Positions 8,473-17,013 of a stretch of 64,000 bases of DNA are shown here, one piece after another; position 1 is the first letter of the stretch, and the number at the start of each line of letters is the position of its first letter. The notes under the pieces are model-generated. The model ran no database searches, was not told the origin of the DNA, and saw only the letters and a list, made by a program, of their open reading frames with translations. Made by a program: the position numbers and the translations under genes. Source of the DNA: Sporosarcina sp. D27 (lineage in GTDB: Bacteria > Bacillota > Bacilli > Bacillales_A > Planococcaceae); contig NZ_AZUC01000007.1 in assembly GCF_000586555.1 (NCBI RefSeq), positions 27,563 to 91,562 on the forward strand. Direction: 5' to 3'.

Positions 8473-10329
8473 ATGAAATTACTTGAGCGATTAAAAACAG
8501 AAGTTCTTACAGCGGATGGTGCAATGGGGACGTTACTCTATGCGGAGGGACTCGACTTTTGCTATGAACAATTAAATATAGAAAAGCCGGATGTTATTCA
8601 AGGAATACATGAACAATATATACAAGCAGGCGCAGACATCATTCAAACCAACACGTACAGCGCCAACTCCTACAAACTGGCTCGCTATGGACTGGAGCAT
8701 CGTGTAAAAGAATTTAACGAAGCTGGAATTGCGATCGCCAAGCGTGCTGCATCTTCAGGTGGTCAATATGTGCTTGGTACAATCGGTGGCATTCGAAGTA
8801 TCCGTAAAAGCGATGCAACCATAGATGAAGTCCTGTCAATTGTTCAGCAGCAAGCGGAACCTTTGCTTGCCGGTGATCCAGACGGATTATTACTGGAAAC
8901 TTATTATGACTTTGAAGAGCTATCTGCAGTAGTTAAGCACCTTCGTCAACAGACAGATGTTCCATTGATTGCACAAGTATCCATGCATGAACCCGGTGTC
9001 TTACAGAATGGGGTGAGATTGAATGACGCCTTACATCAGTTAGAATCACTTGGAGCGGATGTCGTAGGTGTGAACTGCCGACTCGGCCCGTACCATACGA
9101 TTCAAGCATTTGAAGGGGTCGAACTCCCTGAGAAGGCATTTTTATCTGCGTATCCAAATGCGAGTTTACTAGACGTTGAAGACGGACGAATTGTCTATGT
9201 CTCTGAAACGGATTATTACGGTCGTGCTGCAAGGCTATTGCGAGATGAAGGAGTTCGGCTAATCGGTGGGTGTTGTGGAACGACTCCTGCGCACATTGTC
9301 GCTGTGAAATCTCAATTAGCCAATCTTGCACCCATTACAGAAAAGGCAGTTATCCCACATAAGCCAATTGTTATTCGAGACGCGGAACCGACTCGCTATG
9401 AGCCAATACACTTAAAGGTACAGCGTGAGCGTACGATTCTTGTTGAGCTGGATACGCCACGCCACTTGGAAACCGAAAACTATTTCGAAGGGGCTCGTCA
9501 ACTTACAGCAGCTGGAGCACACGCTGTGACGATGGCCGATAATTCTCTCGCTTCCCCAAGGATTAGTAATCTAGCTATGGCCTCCCTTGTAAAACATCAA
9601 GATGACGTCCGTCCTCTCGTCCATGTCACTTGCAGGGATCATAATTTAATTGGTCTGCAATCTCATTTAATGGGGCTGGACGCACTTGGCATACATGATA
9701 TTTTAGCTGTGACAGGCGACCCAACCAAGATTGGAGACTTTCCAGGGGCAACAGACGTTTACGATGTTTCTAGCCTAGAACTCTTCCAACTCATTAAAAA
9801 GCTGAATGAAGGGATTTCATTCTCCGGTCGTCCTTTACGTAAAAAGGCGAACTTTTCTGTAGCGGGCGCGTTTAACCCGAATGTCCGGGTCGTTGAGCGT
9901 GCTGTTAAACGTCTTGAGAAAAAAATCGAATGTGGCGCTGATTACTTCATCACACAACCTGTCTATACGAAAGAAAAAATTATTGAAATCTATGAAGCCG
10001 TCAAACATTTAGATACTCCGATTTTCATAGGAATCATGCCGTTGACAAATATTCGTAACGCTGAATTCCTGCATCATGAAGTACCAGGCATCAAATTGTC
10101 TGATGAAGTTCTTGAGCGCATGAGAGCATGCGGTGATGATCGAGAAGCAGCGACTGCTGAAGGGATACAAATTGCTAGAGAACTCATCGATACAGCAGCT
10201 TCTTTGTTTAATGGAATTTACTTAATTACTCCATTTTTACGTTATGACATGACCGTCGAACTCGTGCACTATATCAACAAGATCGACGCTACAAGAGAAA
10301 GAGAGGTGCACCATGCCACAACAAATTAA
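8473..10329 (+). CDS. yitJ: Bifunctional homocysteine S-methyltransferase / 5,10-methylenetetrahydrofolate reductase (YitJ type)
   Basis: Two-domain enzyme of methionine synthesis. Residues 1 to about 300 are a homocysteine-binding TIM barrel with DGAMGTLL, NTYSAN, GVNCRLGP and the zinc motif GGCCGTTPAHI (about 265-275). Residues about 310-600 are a MetF-like flavin barrel with VELDTPR, AVTGDP, FSVAGAFNPN and FITQPVYT. At 618 aa it has the expected length. It lies directly under the S-box leader and its last 17 nt overlap metH. The reductase part makes the 5-methyl-THF that MetH uses; the methyltransferase part may use a different methyl donor, because it lacks the MetH cobalamin domains. Confidence 0.94.
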   Translation: MKLLERLKTEVLTADGAMGTLLYAEGLDFCYEQLNIEKPDVIQGIHEQYIQAGADIIQTNTYSANSYKLARYGLEHRVKEFNEAGIAIAKRAASSGGQYVLGTIGGIRSIRKSDATIDEVLSIVQQQAEPLLAGDPDGLLLETYYDFEELSAVVKHLRQQTDVPLIAQVSMHEPGVLQNGVRLNDALHQLESLGADVVGVNCRLGPYHTIQAFEGVELPEKAFLSAYPNASLLDVEDGRIVYVSETDYYGRAARLLRDEGVRLIGGCCGTTPAHIVAVKSQLANLAPITEKAVIPHKPIVIRDAEPTRYEPIHLKVQRERTILVELDTPRHLETENYFEGARQLTAAGAHAVTMADNSLASPRISNLAMASLVKHQDDVRPLVHVTCRDHNLIGLQSHLMGLDALGIHDILAVTGDPTKIGDFPGATDVYDVSSLELFQLIKKLNEGISFSGRPLRKKANFSVAGAFNPNVRVVERAVKRLEKKIECGADYFITQPVYTKEKIIEIYEAVKHLDTPIFIGIMPLTNIRNAEFLHHEVPGIKLSDEVLERMRACGDDREAATAEGIQIARELIDTAASLFNGIYLITPFLRYDMTVELVHYINKIDATREREVHHATTN

Positions 10330-13300
10330 CGATGAACTGCAGAAACGTATTCTCGTGATGGACGGAGCTATGGGAACGATGCTGCAAAATGCTAATTTAA
10401 CTGCAGATGATTTTGGCGGTGAGGAGTATGAAGGTTGCAACGAGTATTTGAATCTGACAAAACCCGATGTGTTGACCCGAATTCATAGAGAATACTTAGA
10501 GGCTGGTGCTGATATCATCTGTACGAATACGTTCGGTGGTACGCCTGTCGTGTTAGACGATTATGATTTAGGTAGTGAAGCGGATGTGATTAACCGTCGC
10601 GGCGCAGAACTTGCGCGTGCTGCAGCAGATGAGTTTTCGACACCTGAACGTCCTCGATTCGTTGCGGGCGCCATGGGGCCAACGACTAAGACGCTGTCCG
10701 TGACAGGTGGGATTACGTTTGACCAGTTGGCAAACGATTTCTACGTTCAGGCGAAAGGGTTAATCGACGGAGGCTCGGATCTTCTCTTAATGGAAACCAG
10801 TCAAGACATGTTGAATGTCAAAGCTGGAACGATTGGGATCCGTCGAGCCTTTGAAGAAACTGGACGGGAACTCCCAGTGATGATATCCGGAACGATTGAA
10901 CCGATGGGTACGACATTAGCTGGACAAAGTATTGAAGCATTTTACGTTTCTATAGAGCATATTACCCCCCTTTCTGTCGGACTTAACTGTGCGACGGGAC
11001 CCGAATTCATGACGGATCATTTACGTTCGCTATCAGAACTCGCGACAGGATTCGTCAGTTGTTATCCAAACGCAGGGTTGCCTGACGAAGAAGGCCATTA
11101 TCATGAATCGCCTGATTCGCTCTCGAAAAAATTAGAAGGTTTTGCGGAGAAAGGTTGGTTGAATATTGTTGGCGGCTGTTGCGGGACGACACCTGCACAT
11201 ATTCAAGCGATTTGCCGCGCAGTGGAAGGCAAAACTCCCCGTCCACTCCCTGATAAAACGCACGGACATACCGTCTCTGGAATCGAACCACTTTTGTACG
11301 ATCCGAGCATGCGCCCAATTTTGATTGGAGAGCGTACCAACGTCATAGGTTCGCGTAAATTTAAACAGCTCATTGTCGATGGTAAGGTGGAAGAAGCAGC
11401 TGAAATCGCCCGGGCACAAGTGAAAAACGGTGCCCATGTCATTGACGTTTGTCTCGCCAATCCTGATCGGGATGAACTGACTGATATGACCGACTTCATG
11501 AAAGAAGTTGTGAAAAAGATTAAAGCGCCACTTGTCATTGACTCGACAGACGAAAACGTAATTGAAGAAGCGTTGAAATACTCCCAAGGAAAAGCGATTA
11601 TTAACTCCATAAATTTAGAAGATGGCGAAGAACGATTCGACGCTGTAATGCCGATTGTGAAGAAGTACGGGGCTGCAGTTGTTGTAGGTACGATTGATGA
11701 AATCGGAATGGCCGTTACGCGGGAACGGAAACTCGAGATTGCAAAACGATCCTATGACTTGCTGACGAACAAATGGGGTCTTGCCCCTGAAGATATCATT
11801 TTCGACCCTCTTGTATTCCCAGTTGGAACGGGAGATGCGCAGTACATTGGCTCCGCTGTTGAAACAATTGAAGGTATCCGTCTGATTAAAGAACACCTTC
11901 CGCGCGCGCTCACAGTTCTTGGTGTCAGTAACGTTTCGTTCGGACTTCCACCTGTAGGACGCGAAGTATTGAACGCTGTGTATTTGTACCACTGTACGCA
12001 AGCTGGGCTGGACTATGCAATTGTGAATACTGAAAAGCTAGAGCGGTATGCATCAATCCCTCAAGCGGAAAACGATATGGCAAATGCATTGTTATTTACA
12101 ACAACCGACGAAACGCTTGCAGCCTTCACTGAATTTTATCGCGGTAAGAAGAAAGAAAAAACAGAAGATGATATCCCGAAAACCGTTCCTGAACGTCTTG
12201 CCTATTATGTCGTTGAAGGAACAAAAGAAGGACTCATTCCGGATTTAGATACAGCGCTGGGTCAGTATGATGAACCTCTCGACATTATTAATGGCCCACT
12301 TATGACAGGAATGGCAGAAGTCGGTCGACTGTTCAATACGAATCAGCTTATTGTTGCTGAAGTGCTCCAGAGCGCAGAAGTCATGAAAGCCTCGGTGTCC
12401 TATTTGGAACAGTTCATGGAGAAAAAAGAGGACGATAACGGCAAAGGGAAAATTGTCCTCGCCACTGTAAAAGGTGACGTTCACGATATCGGGAAAAATC
12501 TCGTTGAAATCATCTTGAGCAATAATGGTTTCAAAGTTGTAGACATTGGAATTAAAGTGACACCTGCGCAACTGATTGAAGTCATTCGGAAAGAAAAACC
12601 AGATATTATCGGGCTTTCCGGGTTGCTCGTGAAATCTGCGCAGCAAATGGTTTTGACTGCACAAGACTTTAAATCTGCAGGAATCGATTTGCCTGTAATG
12701 GTTGGTGGAGCTGCACTCACACGGCGTTTTACGGATACAAAAATTGCACCTGAATACGATGGTCCTGTCATCTATGCAAAAGATGCAATGCAAGGATTGG
12801 ATCTCGCGAATCGACTACAGAGTGATGAAAAAGATGCTTTGCTTCTCGAACTGGATCAGCAACTGGAAAAGCGAGTGGCGAATGATGCCATTAAAGCAGC
12901 TAAAGCATCAGAAAAAGGTGGAGTTGCTATTGCAGTTGCCCCCCGTCCCGTGAAGACGGTTCGGGCGGATGCTCCTGTTTTTGTTCCGAATGATTGTAGG
13001 AAACGGGTGCTACGGGATTACTCAATTTCCCACCTCACCCCTTACGTCAACATGAGGACATTGATCGGACATCATTTAGGGCTCCGCGGATTTACGGACT
13101 CAACATTGCAAAAACAAGAACCACGCGCAGTTGAACTGCACGAAATGGTAACTGGATTTTTAGAATCCGGAAAACTTGGTGCATCGGGTCTGTATCAGTT
13201 TTTCCCTGCTCAAGCGGATGGCGATGATGTAATCATTTATGATCCACAAGATGGAAAAACTGAAATTGAGCGATTTACATTTCCACGCCAACGACGAGAT

Positions 13301-13762
13301 CCGTTTCTTTGCCTCGCTGACTATTTAAAGACTGTAGATAGTGGCGAGATGGATTATGTGGCGTTTATGCAAGTAACGGCAGGTCATGGAGTCCGGGCAG
13401 AAGCGGAACGATTGAAAGCAGAGGGGAAATTTCTCGAAAGTCATGCGTTCCAAGCGACTGCGCTTGAACTCGCAGAAGGCTTTGCGGAACGCGTACACCA
13501 AGAGATCCGCGACCAATGGGGATTCCCAGATGCCACTGATTTTACGATGAAAGACCGATTTGCAGCGAAATACCAAGGACAGCGATTCTCTTTCGGGTAT
13601 CCTGCATGTCCCAATTTAGAAGATCAGGCGAAGCTATTCGGTTTGTTGAAGCCAGAAGAGATTGGTGTTCACTTAACAGAAGAGTTCATGATGGAGCCGG
13701 AAGCTTCTGTGTCCGCAATCGTCTTTGCTCATGCGGATGCACGTTACTTCAATATTGACTAA
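10313..13762 (+). CDS. metH: Cobalamin-dependent methionine synthase MetH
   Basis: Transfers the methyl group of 5-methyl-THF to homocysteine through enzyme-bound cobalamin. All four modules are present in the 1149 aa: homocysteine barrel with GLNCATGP and GGCCGTTPAHI (to about 300); pterin-binding barrel opening with GERTNVIGSRKFK (about 335-590); cobalamin cap and Rossmann domain with the axial-ligand motif DVHDIGKN (His near 724); and the C-terminal reactivation domain with RDYSISHLTPYVN and RFSFGYPACPN, the SAM-binding arginine and GYPA. Starts on ATG 17 nt inside the end of yitJ, so it is co-transcribed and coupled. The cell must obtain B12; no B12 genes are seen here. Confidence 0.97.
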   Translation: MPQQINDELQKRILVMDGAMGTMLQNANLTADDFGGEEYEGCNEYLNLTKPDVLTRIHREYLEAGADIICTNTFGGTPVVLDDYDLGSEADVINRRGAELARAAADEFSTPERPRFVAGAMGPTTKTLSVTGGITFDQLANDFYVQAKGLIDGGSDLLLMETSQDMLNVKAGTIGIRRAFEETGRELPVMISGTIEPMGTTLAGQSIEAFYVSIEHITPLSVGLNCATGPEFMTDHLRSLSELATGFVSCYPNAGLPDEEGHYHESPDSLSKKLEGFAEKGWLNIVGGCCGTTPAHIQAICRAVEGKTPRPLPDKTHGHTVSGIEPLLYDPSMRPILIGERTNVIGSRKFKQLIVDGKVEEAAEIARAQVKNGAHVIDVCLANPDRDELTDMTDFMKEVVKKIKAPLVIDSTDENVIEEALKYSQGKAIINSINLEDGEERFDAVMPIVKKYGAAVVVGTIDEIGMAVTRERKLEIAKRSYDLLTNKWGLAPEDIIFDPLVFPVGTGDAQYIGSAVETIEGIRLIKEHLPRALTVLGVSNVSFGLPPVGREVLNAVYLYHCTQAGLDYAIVNTEKLERYASIPQAENDMANALLFTTTDETLAAFTEFYRGKKKEKTEDDIPKTVPERLAYYVVEGTKEGLIPDLDTALGQYDEPLDIINGPLMTGMAEVGRLFNTNQLIVAEVLQSAEVMKASVSYLEQFMEKKEDDNGKGKIVLATVKGDVHDIGKNLVEIILSNNGFKVVDIGIKVTPAQLIEVIRKEKPDIIGLSGLLVKSAQQMVLTAQDFKSAGIDLPVMVGGAALTRRFTDTKIAPEYDGPVIYAKDAMQGLDLANRLQSDEKDALLLELDQQLEKRVANDAIKAAKASEKGGVAIAVAPRPVKTVRADAPVFVPNDCRKRVLRDYSISHLTPYVNMRTLIGHHLGLRGFTDSTLQKQEPRAVELHEMVTGFLESGKLGASGLYQFFPAQADGDDVIIYDPQDGKTEIERFTFPRQRRDPFLCLADYLKTVDSGEMDYVAFMQVTAGHGVRAEAERLKAEGKFLESHAFQATALELAEGFAERVHQEIRDQWGFPDATDFTMKDRFAAKYQGQRFSFGYPACPNLEDQAKLFGLLKPEEIGVHLTEEFMMEPEASVSAIVFAHADARYFNID

Positions 13763-13767
13763 CGGAC

Positions 13768-13818
13768 ACAAAAGATCCTGCAGTAGAGTGAAATCACTCT
13801 TACCCGCAGGATCTTTTC
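13768..13818. terminator. Bidirectional terminator between metH and the coat gene
   Basis: AAAAGATCCTGC pairs with GCAGGATCTTTT around an inner GAGTGA/TCACTC hairpin. T-runs are present on both strands. Confidence 0.88.
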
Positions 13819-13826
13819 TTACATTA

Positions 13827-14153
13827 TCATCTTCCCCAAGGCATTGGTCCAGGTCCCATCGGAGGTCGTTGAGAACCCCATTGCCCCATTCCTGGTCCGT
13901 AACCAGGCCTTGCTTGAACCGTCTGCCCCATCATTGTTTCATTCACTTCTGTGTAATAATGGCGAGGGATTTGAACGGTATGTTGGCGGTTTACGTTGAC
14001 GAACGGATGAACTACAGGTAACTCCTGTGGCATGAACGTATCGTGGTAACGATATTGCGTCGGGCAGATAACCGGTTGTGCCTGATTGTTACAAGGTTGC
14101 ATTGGTGGCATTGGTTGTGGCTTCATGCAGCATTTTTGATTCTGATGCATCAT
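13827..14153 (-). CDS. CotD-like spore coat protein
   Basis: Small coat protein of about 108 aa. It is rich in Met, Pro, His, Gln and Cys, has tandem PMPPMQP and a Gly/Pro-rich tail (PGYGPGMGQWG), and contains VVHPFVNVNRQHTVQIPRHYYTEV, which resembles the HP-x-H-T-x-NVNH core of the CotD family. It is expected to be made in the mother cell during sporulation. The frame can be extended to a GTG at 14162, but GGAGG lies 8 nt from the ATG at 14153, which gives MMHQNQKCC. Composition differs strongly from its neighbours, as is usual for coat proteins. The CotD assignment is a family resemblance, not a certainty. Confidence 0.78.
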   Translation of the reverse strand: MMHQNQKCCMKPQPMPPMQPCNNQAQPVICPTQYRYHDTFMPQELPVVHPFVNVNRQHTVQIPRHYYTEVNETMMGQTVQARPGYGPGMGQWGSQRPPMGPGPMPWGR

Positions 14154-14224
14154 CTTCATCACCTCCTCCCTCCATTACATGCAAATTACCGAGTAAGACA
14201 CGGGCAAATGACTTCCCAGAATGC

Positions 14225-14621
14225 GGATTTCTTCCGGCGCCCGCTTTTGGCTCTCGGTCGCGCGCATTCTCTCTCTTCCGCTCGTATTCCGATGGCTTAC
14301 GCGCGCAAGGGCTCTCCTTTCGCGCAGATTTCTTCGGGCGCTCGCTTTTGACTCTCGTTCGCGCGCATTCTCCTCTCTTCCGCTCGCATTCCGATGGCTT
14401 CCGCGCACACTTGCTCTCCGTTCGCGCGGATTTCTTCCGGCGCGCACATTGGGCTCTCGGTCGCGCGCATTCTCCCCTCCTCCGCTCGCATTCTGATAGC
14501 TTCCGCGCGTAAGTGCACTCCGTTCGCGCAGATTTCTTTTGGCGCTCGCTTTTGACTCTCGTTCGCGCGCAATCGCACTCCGTTCGTGCCGATTTCTTCC
14601 GGCGCGCACATTCAATTCTGG
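14225..14621. repeat. GC-rich 102-bp tandem repeat block between the coat gene and the NERD gene
   Basis: Units begin at 14225 (101 bp), 14326 (102 bp), 14428 (102 bp), 14530 (60 bp, internal 42-bp deletion) and 14590 (partial). Each starts RGATTTCTTC and contains TCGCGCGCATTCTC and TTCCGCTCGCATTC-type segments. The block is much richer in GC than the flanks. Because the unit is a multiple of 3, long open frames appear on both strands in several phases, giving Arg/Ser/Ala-rich low-complexity translations. I see no start site or codon signal that makes any of them a gene. The coat-gene and NERD-gene promoters must lie beside or inside it. Confidence 0.9.
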
Positions 14622-14681
14622 ATTGCCGAATTTAATTTAATAGTAATTGTGATATAAATATCAGACTTGTCCGACACCTAA

Positions 14682-14690
14682 TGGTATAAT
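14682..14690 (+). promoter_or_regulatory. Extended -10 promoter element of the NERD gene
   Basis: TGG-TATAAT with no recognisable -35 at 17 bp. Its position argues that translation starts downstream of the ATG at 14692, at ATG 14734. Confidence 0.5.
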
Positions 14691-14733
14691 AATGGAGATT
14701 GACACTATTAGAAATGAGGTGATTATCGTACTT

Positions 14734-15669
14734 ATGAAGCCTCGGAAGCCTCCTTTAATACTAGATTCCTTATCGGCTGCAGTACGAAGAATTATGCCAA
14801 ATCATCCAAAAGAACATGCGCTGCAGTCAAGATTATCTGCAGTTCAAGCGGGCTATGCGGGTGAACTGGTTTTGGATCGAGTCTTTGAGCATTATATTTT
14901 TTCCTTTCCTCATGCGATTTTCCATGATCTATCTTTGAACTCTAGTACTCGTTTTCAAGTGGACACACTGTTTGTTACTTCGTCACATGCGGTCGTGCTC
15001 GAAGTGAAAAACATTGCTGGCGCGCTGACTTTGAGAAATAATCCTCCTCAGCTTATTCGGACATTGGAGAATGGACAAACCAATAGTTTTGAAAGTCCGG
15101 TATCTCAGCTCGAGCGAAAAATTGAATTATTGCAGGATTGGCTAGTCTGCCGAAGCATCCACTTACCTGTGAAAGGTGCTATTGTGCTAGCTCATCCCAA
15201 ACACACCGTTTCTGCAGAAAACGCTGAAGTTCCTTTTCTGTATCCATCCGGAATCCCCTCATATCTCCGGCGTTTGGCATCTTCAACGTCTGCACTACTT
15301 CCCGACCAGTTCTCCTTACTGAATGACCAACTCCTGAAAGGTCACCATGACTTCTTTCCACAACCTATTTGCGAAAGTTATTCCTTGACTGATCAAGACT
15401 TTAGGAGCGGTGTTTTTTGTGAGACGTGTGCTGCTCCAACTATGTTGAAAAATCGCTTGAATTGGTACTGCTCTGTTTGTGAAGAAAAAAGCACAAAGGC
15501 TGGCGCCCAAGCAATACGTGACTGGTTCCTGTTATTTGGTGGGACGATGTCTAATCAGCAGTGCCGTGACTTTCTTCATCTAACTAATCGGCACATGGCC
15601 TATCGGATTTTGAAAAAGATGGAGTTTCAAATAGTTGGTGGCAGCAAAAACCGTCGTTATTTCCGTTAG
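14734..15669 (+). CDS. NERD domain-containing protein with C-terminal zinc ribbon
   Basis: Nuclease-related-domain protein; family members are predicted nucleases, but the biological role is not established. The 311-aa product has AGYAGELVLDRVFE at about residues 38-51, HDLSLNSSTRFQVDTLFVTSSHAVVLEVKN (PD-(D/E)XK-like core with D and ExK, about 68-97), a helical middle, and a C-terminal four-cysteine ribbon CETC...CSVC (about 230-250). The open frame starts at 14692, but that ATG sits on the -10 box with no ribosome site, whereas GAGGTG precedes ATG 14734. It is monocistronic with its own terminator, next to the GC-rich repeat. Confidence 0.85.
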   Translation: MKPRKPPLILDSLSAAVRRIMPNHPKEHALQSRLSAVQAGYAGELVLDRVFEHYIFSFPHAIFHDLSLNSSTRFQVDTLFVTSSHAVVLEVKNIAGALTLRNNPPQLIRTLENGQTNSFESPVSQLERKIELLQDWLVCRSIHLPVKGAIVLAHPKHTVSAENAEVPFLYPSGIPSYLRRLASSTSALLPDQFSLLNDQLLKGHHDFFPQPICESYSLTDQDFRSGVFCETCAAPTMLKNRLNWYCSVCEEKSTKAGAQAIRDWFLLFGGTMSNQQCRDFLHLTNRHMAYRILKKMEFQIVGGSKNRRYFR

Positions 15670-15679
15670 GTACTCTGCT

Positions 15680-15726
15680 GGCAATGCCCACCTCTATTTG
15701 AACAAGAGGTGCTTGCCGTTTTGAAC
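15680..15726 (+). terminator. Terminator of the NERD gene
   Basis: GGCAA...CACCTCT pairs with AGAGGTG...TTGCC, followed by GTTTT. Confidence 0.75.
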
Positions 15727-15762
15727 CATATGCAAAACTTCTCGTGAAATTCTTCAGCCAAA

Positions 15763-15791
15763 CAAAAAACCTTCCAGCCGGAAGGTTTTTA
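15763..15791 (-). terminator. Terminator of the 60-aa ORF
   Basis: AAAAACCTTC pairs with GAAGGTTTTT (15781-15790). On the minus strand it ends in TTTTTTGTTTG. Confidence 0.8.
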
Positions 15792-15968
15792 CTGATAATC
15801 TCTAGGAAGTTCGTGCTCGTCGAACCCTATTTCTGAAGGAGATTCAGGACGATGGTCAAGAAATCTACTAAAGTCTGGTGCACCTTCTCCGATCATTTGC
15901 AGCATAGCGATGTAATCCACGTCGTTACGCAAGTTCATTTCGTCTGGATGAATGTTTTGACGTTCCAC
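15789..15968 (-). CDS. Small conserved-looking acidic protein, 59 aa, unknown function
   Basis: I do not recognise it. The peptide is hydrophilic and acidic (NIHPDEMNLRNDVDYIAMLQMIGEG), with no membrane segment or cysteine. It uses a GTG start at 15968, 8 nt after AAGG (AGGTG-ATCAAA-GTG). Another GTG at 15977 would overlap the ribosome site. A strong terminator sits directly behind the stop codon, which is the main argument that it is expressed. No operon partner: it is convergent with the NERD gene and divergent from the DCC protein gene. Confidence 0.6.
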   Translation of the reverse strand: MERQNIHPDEMNLRNDVDYIAMLQMIGEGAPDFSRFLDHRPESPSEIGFDEHELPRDYQ

Positions 15969-16188
15969 TTTGATCACCTTCCCTTATTGTAATCACAGGC
16001 GGGACACTAAACGGTGAAGCGCTGAGCAGCCAAAAAACAACATTTTCTCACATATAGTCTAGCATGCTACCAAACGAATGTAAAGAGTATTCTGTCTATT
16101 ATATGTGTAGTACAATAGCTCTGTATTGTTTCAGCCGTTTTGTTTTCGGTTATAGTATGTTTACCAAGCATTTTAAGGAGGTTCGTCC

Positions 16189-16581
16189 ATGAAACGAACG
16201 GTGTTATTCGATGGCGAATGCAACTTTTGCGATGCAAGTGTTCAATTCATTATAAAACGTGATCCGTATGAGTTTTTTCAGTTTGCTTCCCTTCAAAGTG
16301 AAACTGGACAGCAACTCTCTAAAGACTTCGGGATTCCAGATGAAGTAGACAGTTTAGTTCTCATTGAAAAGGGCATAGCCTATACGAAATCAGGTGCTGC
16401 CCTCCGTATTGCCAAAAAGCTTGATGGACTGTGGCACCTCGCGTTTCTGTTCATCATCGTGCCCCCTCCTATTCGAGATGCGTTCTATGACTTTTTTGCA
16501 CGTAATCGCTATAAGTGGTTTGGAAAAAAAGAAGAGGCCTGTATGCTTCCGACGGCTGCGGATCGAAAACGTTTTCTATAA
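16189..16581 (+). CDS. DCC-family thiol-disulfide oxidoreductase (DUF393, YuxK-like)
   Basis: Predicted thioredoxin-fold redox protein; the physiological partner is unknown. The 130-aa protein has the family signature FDGECNFCDASVQF at residues 7-20, with the CxxC at positions 12 and 15, and the C-terminal RNRYKWFGKKE...CMLP that closes most DCC proteins. AAGGAGG lies 8 nt before the ATG. It stands alone and is followed by a bidirectional terminator shared with the DUF779 gene. Length and motifs are typical. Confidence 0.88.
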   Translation: MKRTVLFDGECNFCDASVQFIIKRDPYEFFQFASLQSETGQQLSKDFGIPDEVDSLVLIEKGIAYTKSGAALRIAKKLDGLWHLAFLFIIVPPPIRDAFYDFFARNRYKWFGKKEEACMLPTAADRKRFL

Positions 16582-16597
16582 TCCCCCTTTAATAAAA

Positions 16598-16634
16598 CAA
16601 AGACGGCGCCCATTAACCGGGTGCCGTCTTTATT
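16598..16634. terminator. Bidirectional terminator
   Basis: AAAGACGGC (16599-16607) pairs with GCCGTCTTT (16623-16631), with additional inner pairs. It serves the DCC gene (plus) and the DUF779 gene (minus). Confidence 0.9.
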
Positions 16635-16989
16635 ATGTTTGGAGCTGTTCAACCTCATCAGTTGTAAATGCGCGCGAACGGGTGAGAAACCGTTTGCCTT
16701 CGACTCCTTCAAGTGAAAACATACCGCCTCTTCCATCCACGACGTCAATGATCAGTTGGGTGTGCTTCCAGTACTCAAATTGGTTACGTAACATATAGAA
16801 TGGAACGCCTCCAATAAGCCCGAGAAGCACATCTTGATCCCCTAATATTAAATCACCTTCCGGATAACACATAGGTGATGAGCCGTCACAGCATCCACCT
16901 GATTGGTGAAACATTAACGGACCGTGTTTCTGTTCGAGTTGCTTGATCAGCGCTAGCGTTGCTTCCGTCGCAATAACCCGCTCTGTCAT
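16633..16989 (-). CDS. DUF779 protein linked to aldehyde dehydrogenase
   Basis: 118-aa protein of the DUF779 family, nearly always encoded beside an aldehyde dehydrogenase; its biochemical role is not established. Seen: HQSGGCCDGSSPMCYPEGD (about residues 28-46), a Cys-rich loop that may bind metal, then QFEYWKHTQLIIDVVDGRGGMFSLEGVEGKRFLTRSR, the conserved C-terminal half. AGAGGTG precedes the ATG. It starts 24 nt after the stop of the aldehyde dehydrogenase, so the two form an operon under the same cre-containing promoter. Confidence 0.88.
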   Translation of the reverse strand: MTERVIATEATLALIKQLEQKHGPLMFHQSGGCCDGSSPMCYPEGDLILGDQDVLLGLIGGVPFYMLRNQFEYWKHTQLIIDVVDGRGGMFSLEGVEGKRFLTRSRAFTTDEVEQLQT

Positions 16990-17013
16990 CTGCTACTCAC
17001 CTCTCTATTTCGC

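Noticed and set aside
12245..12793. 182-codon antisense ORF within metH (others at 11055-12001)
   Set aside because: Shadow frame of a long conserved gene; no ribosome site and a Cys/Phe/Asn-rich improbable translation.
14175..14615. Open frames of 91-146 codons on both strands over the GC-rich repeat
   Set aside because: All arise from the 102-bp repeat, whose length is a multiple of 3. They lack ribosome sites, overlap each other in several frames, and give low-complexity Arg/Ser/Ala/Glu text.
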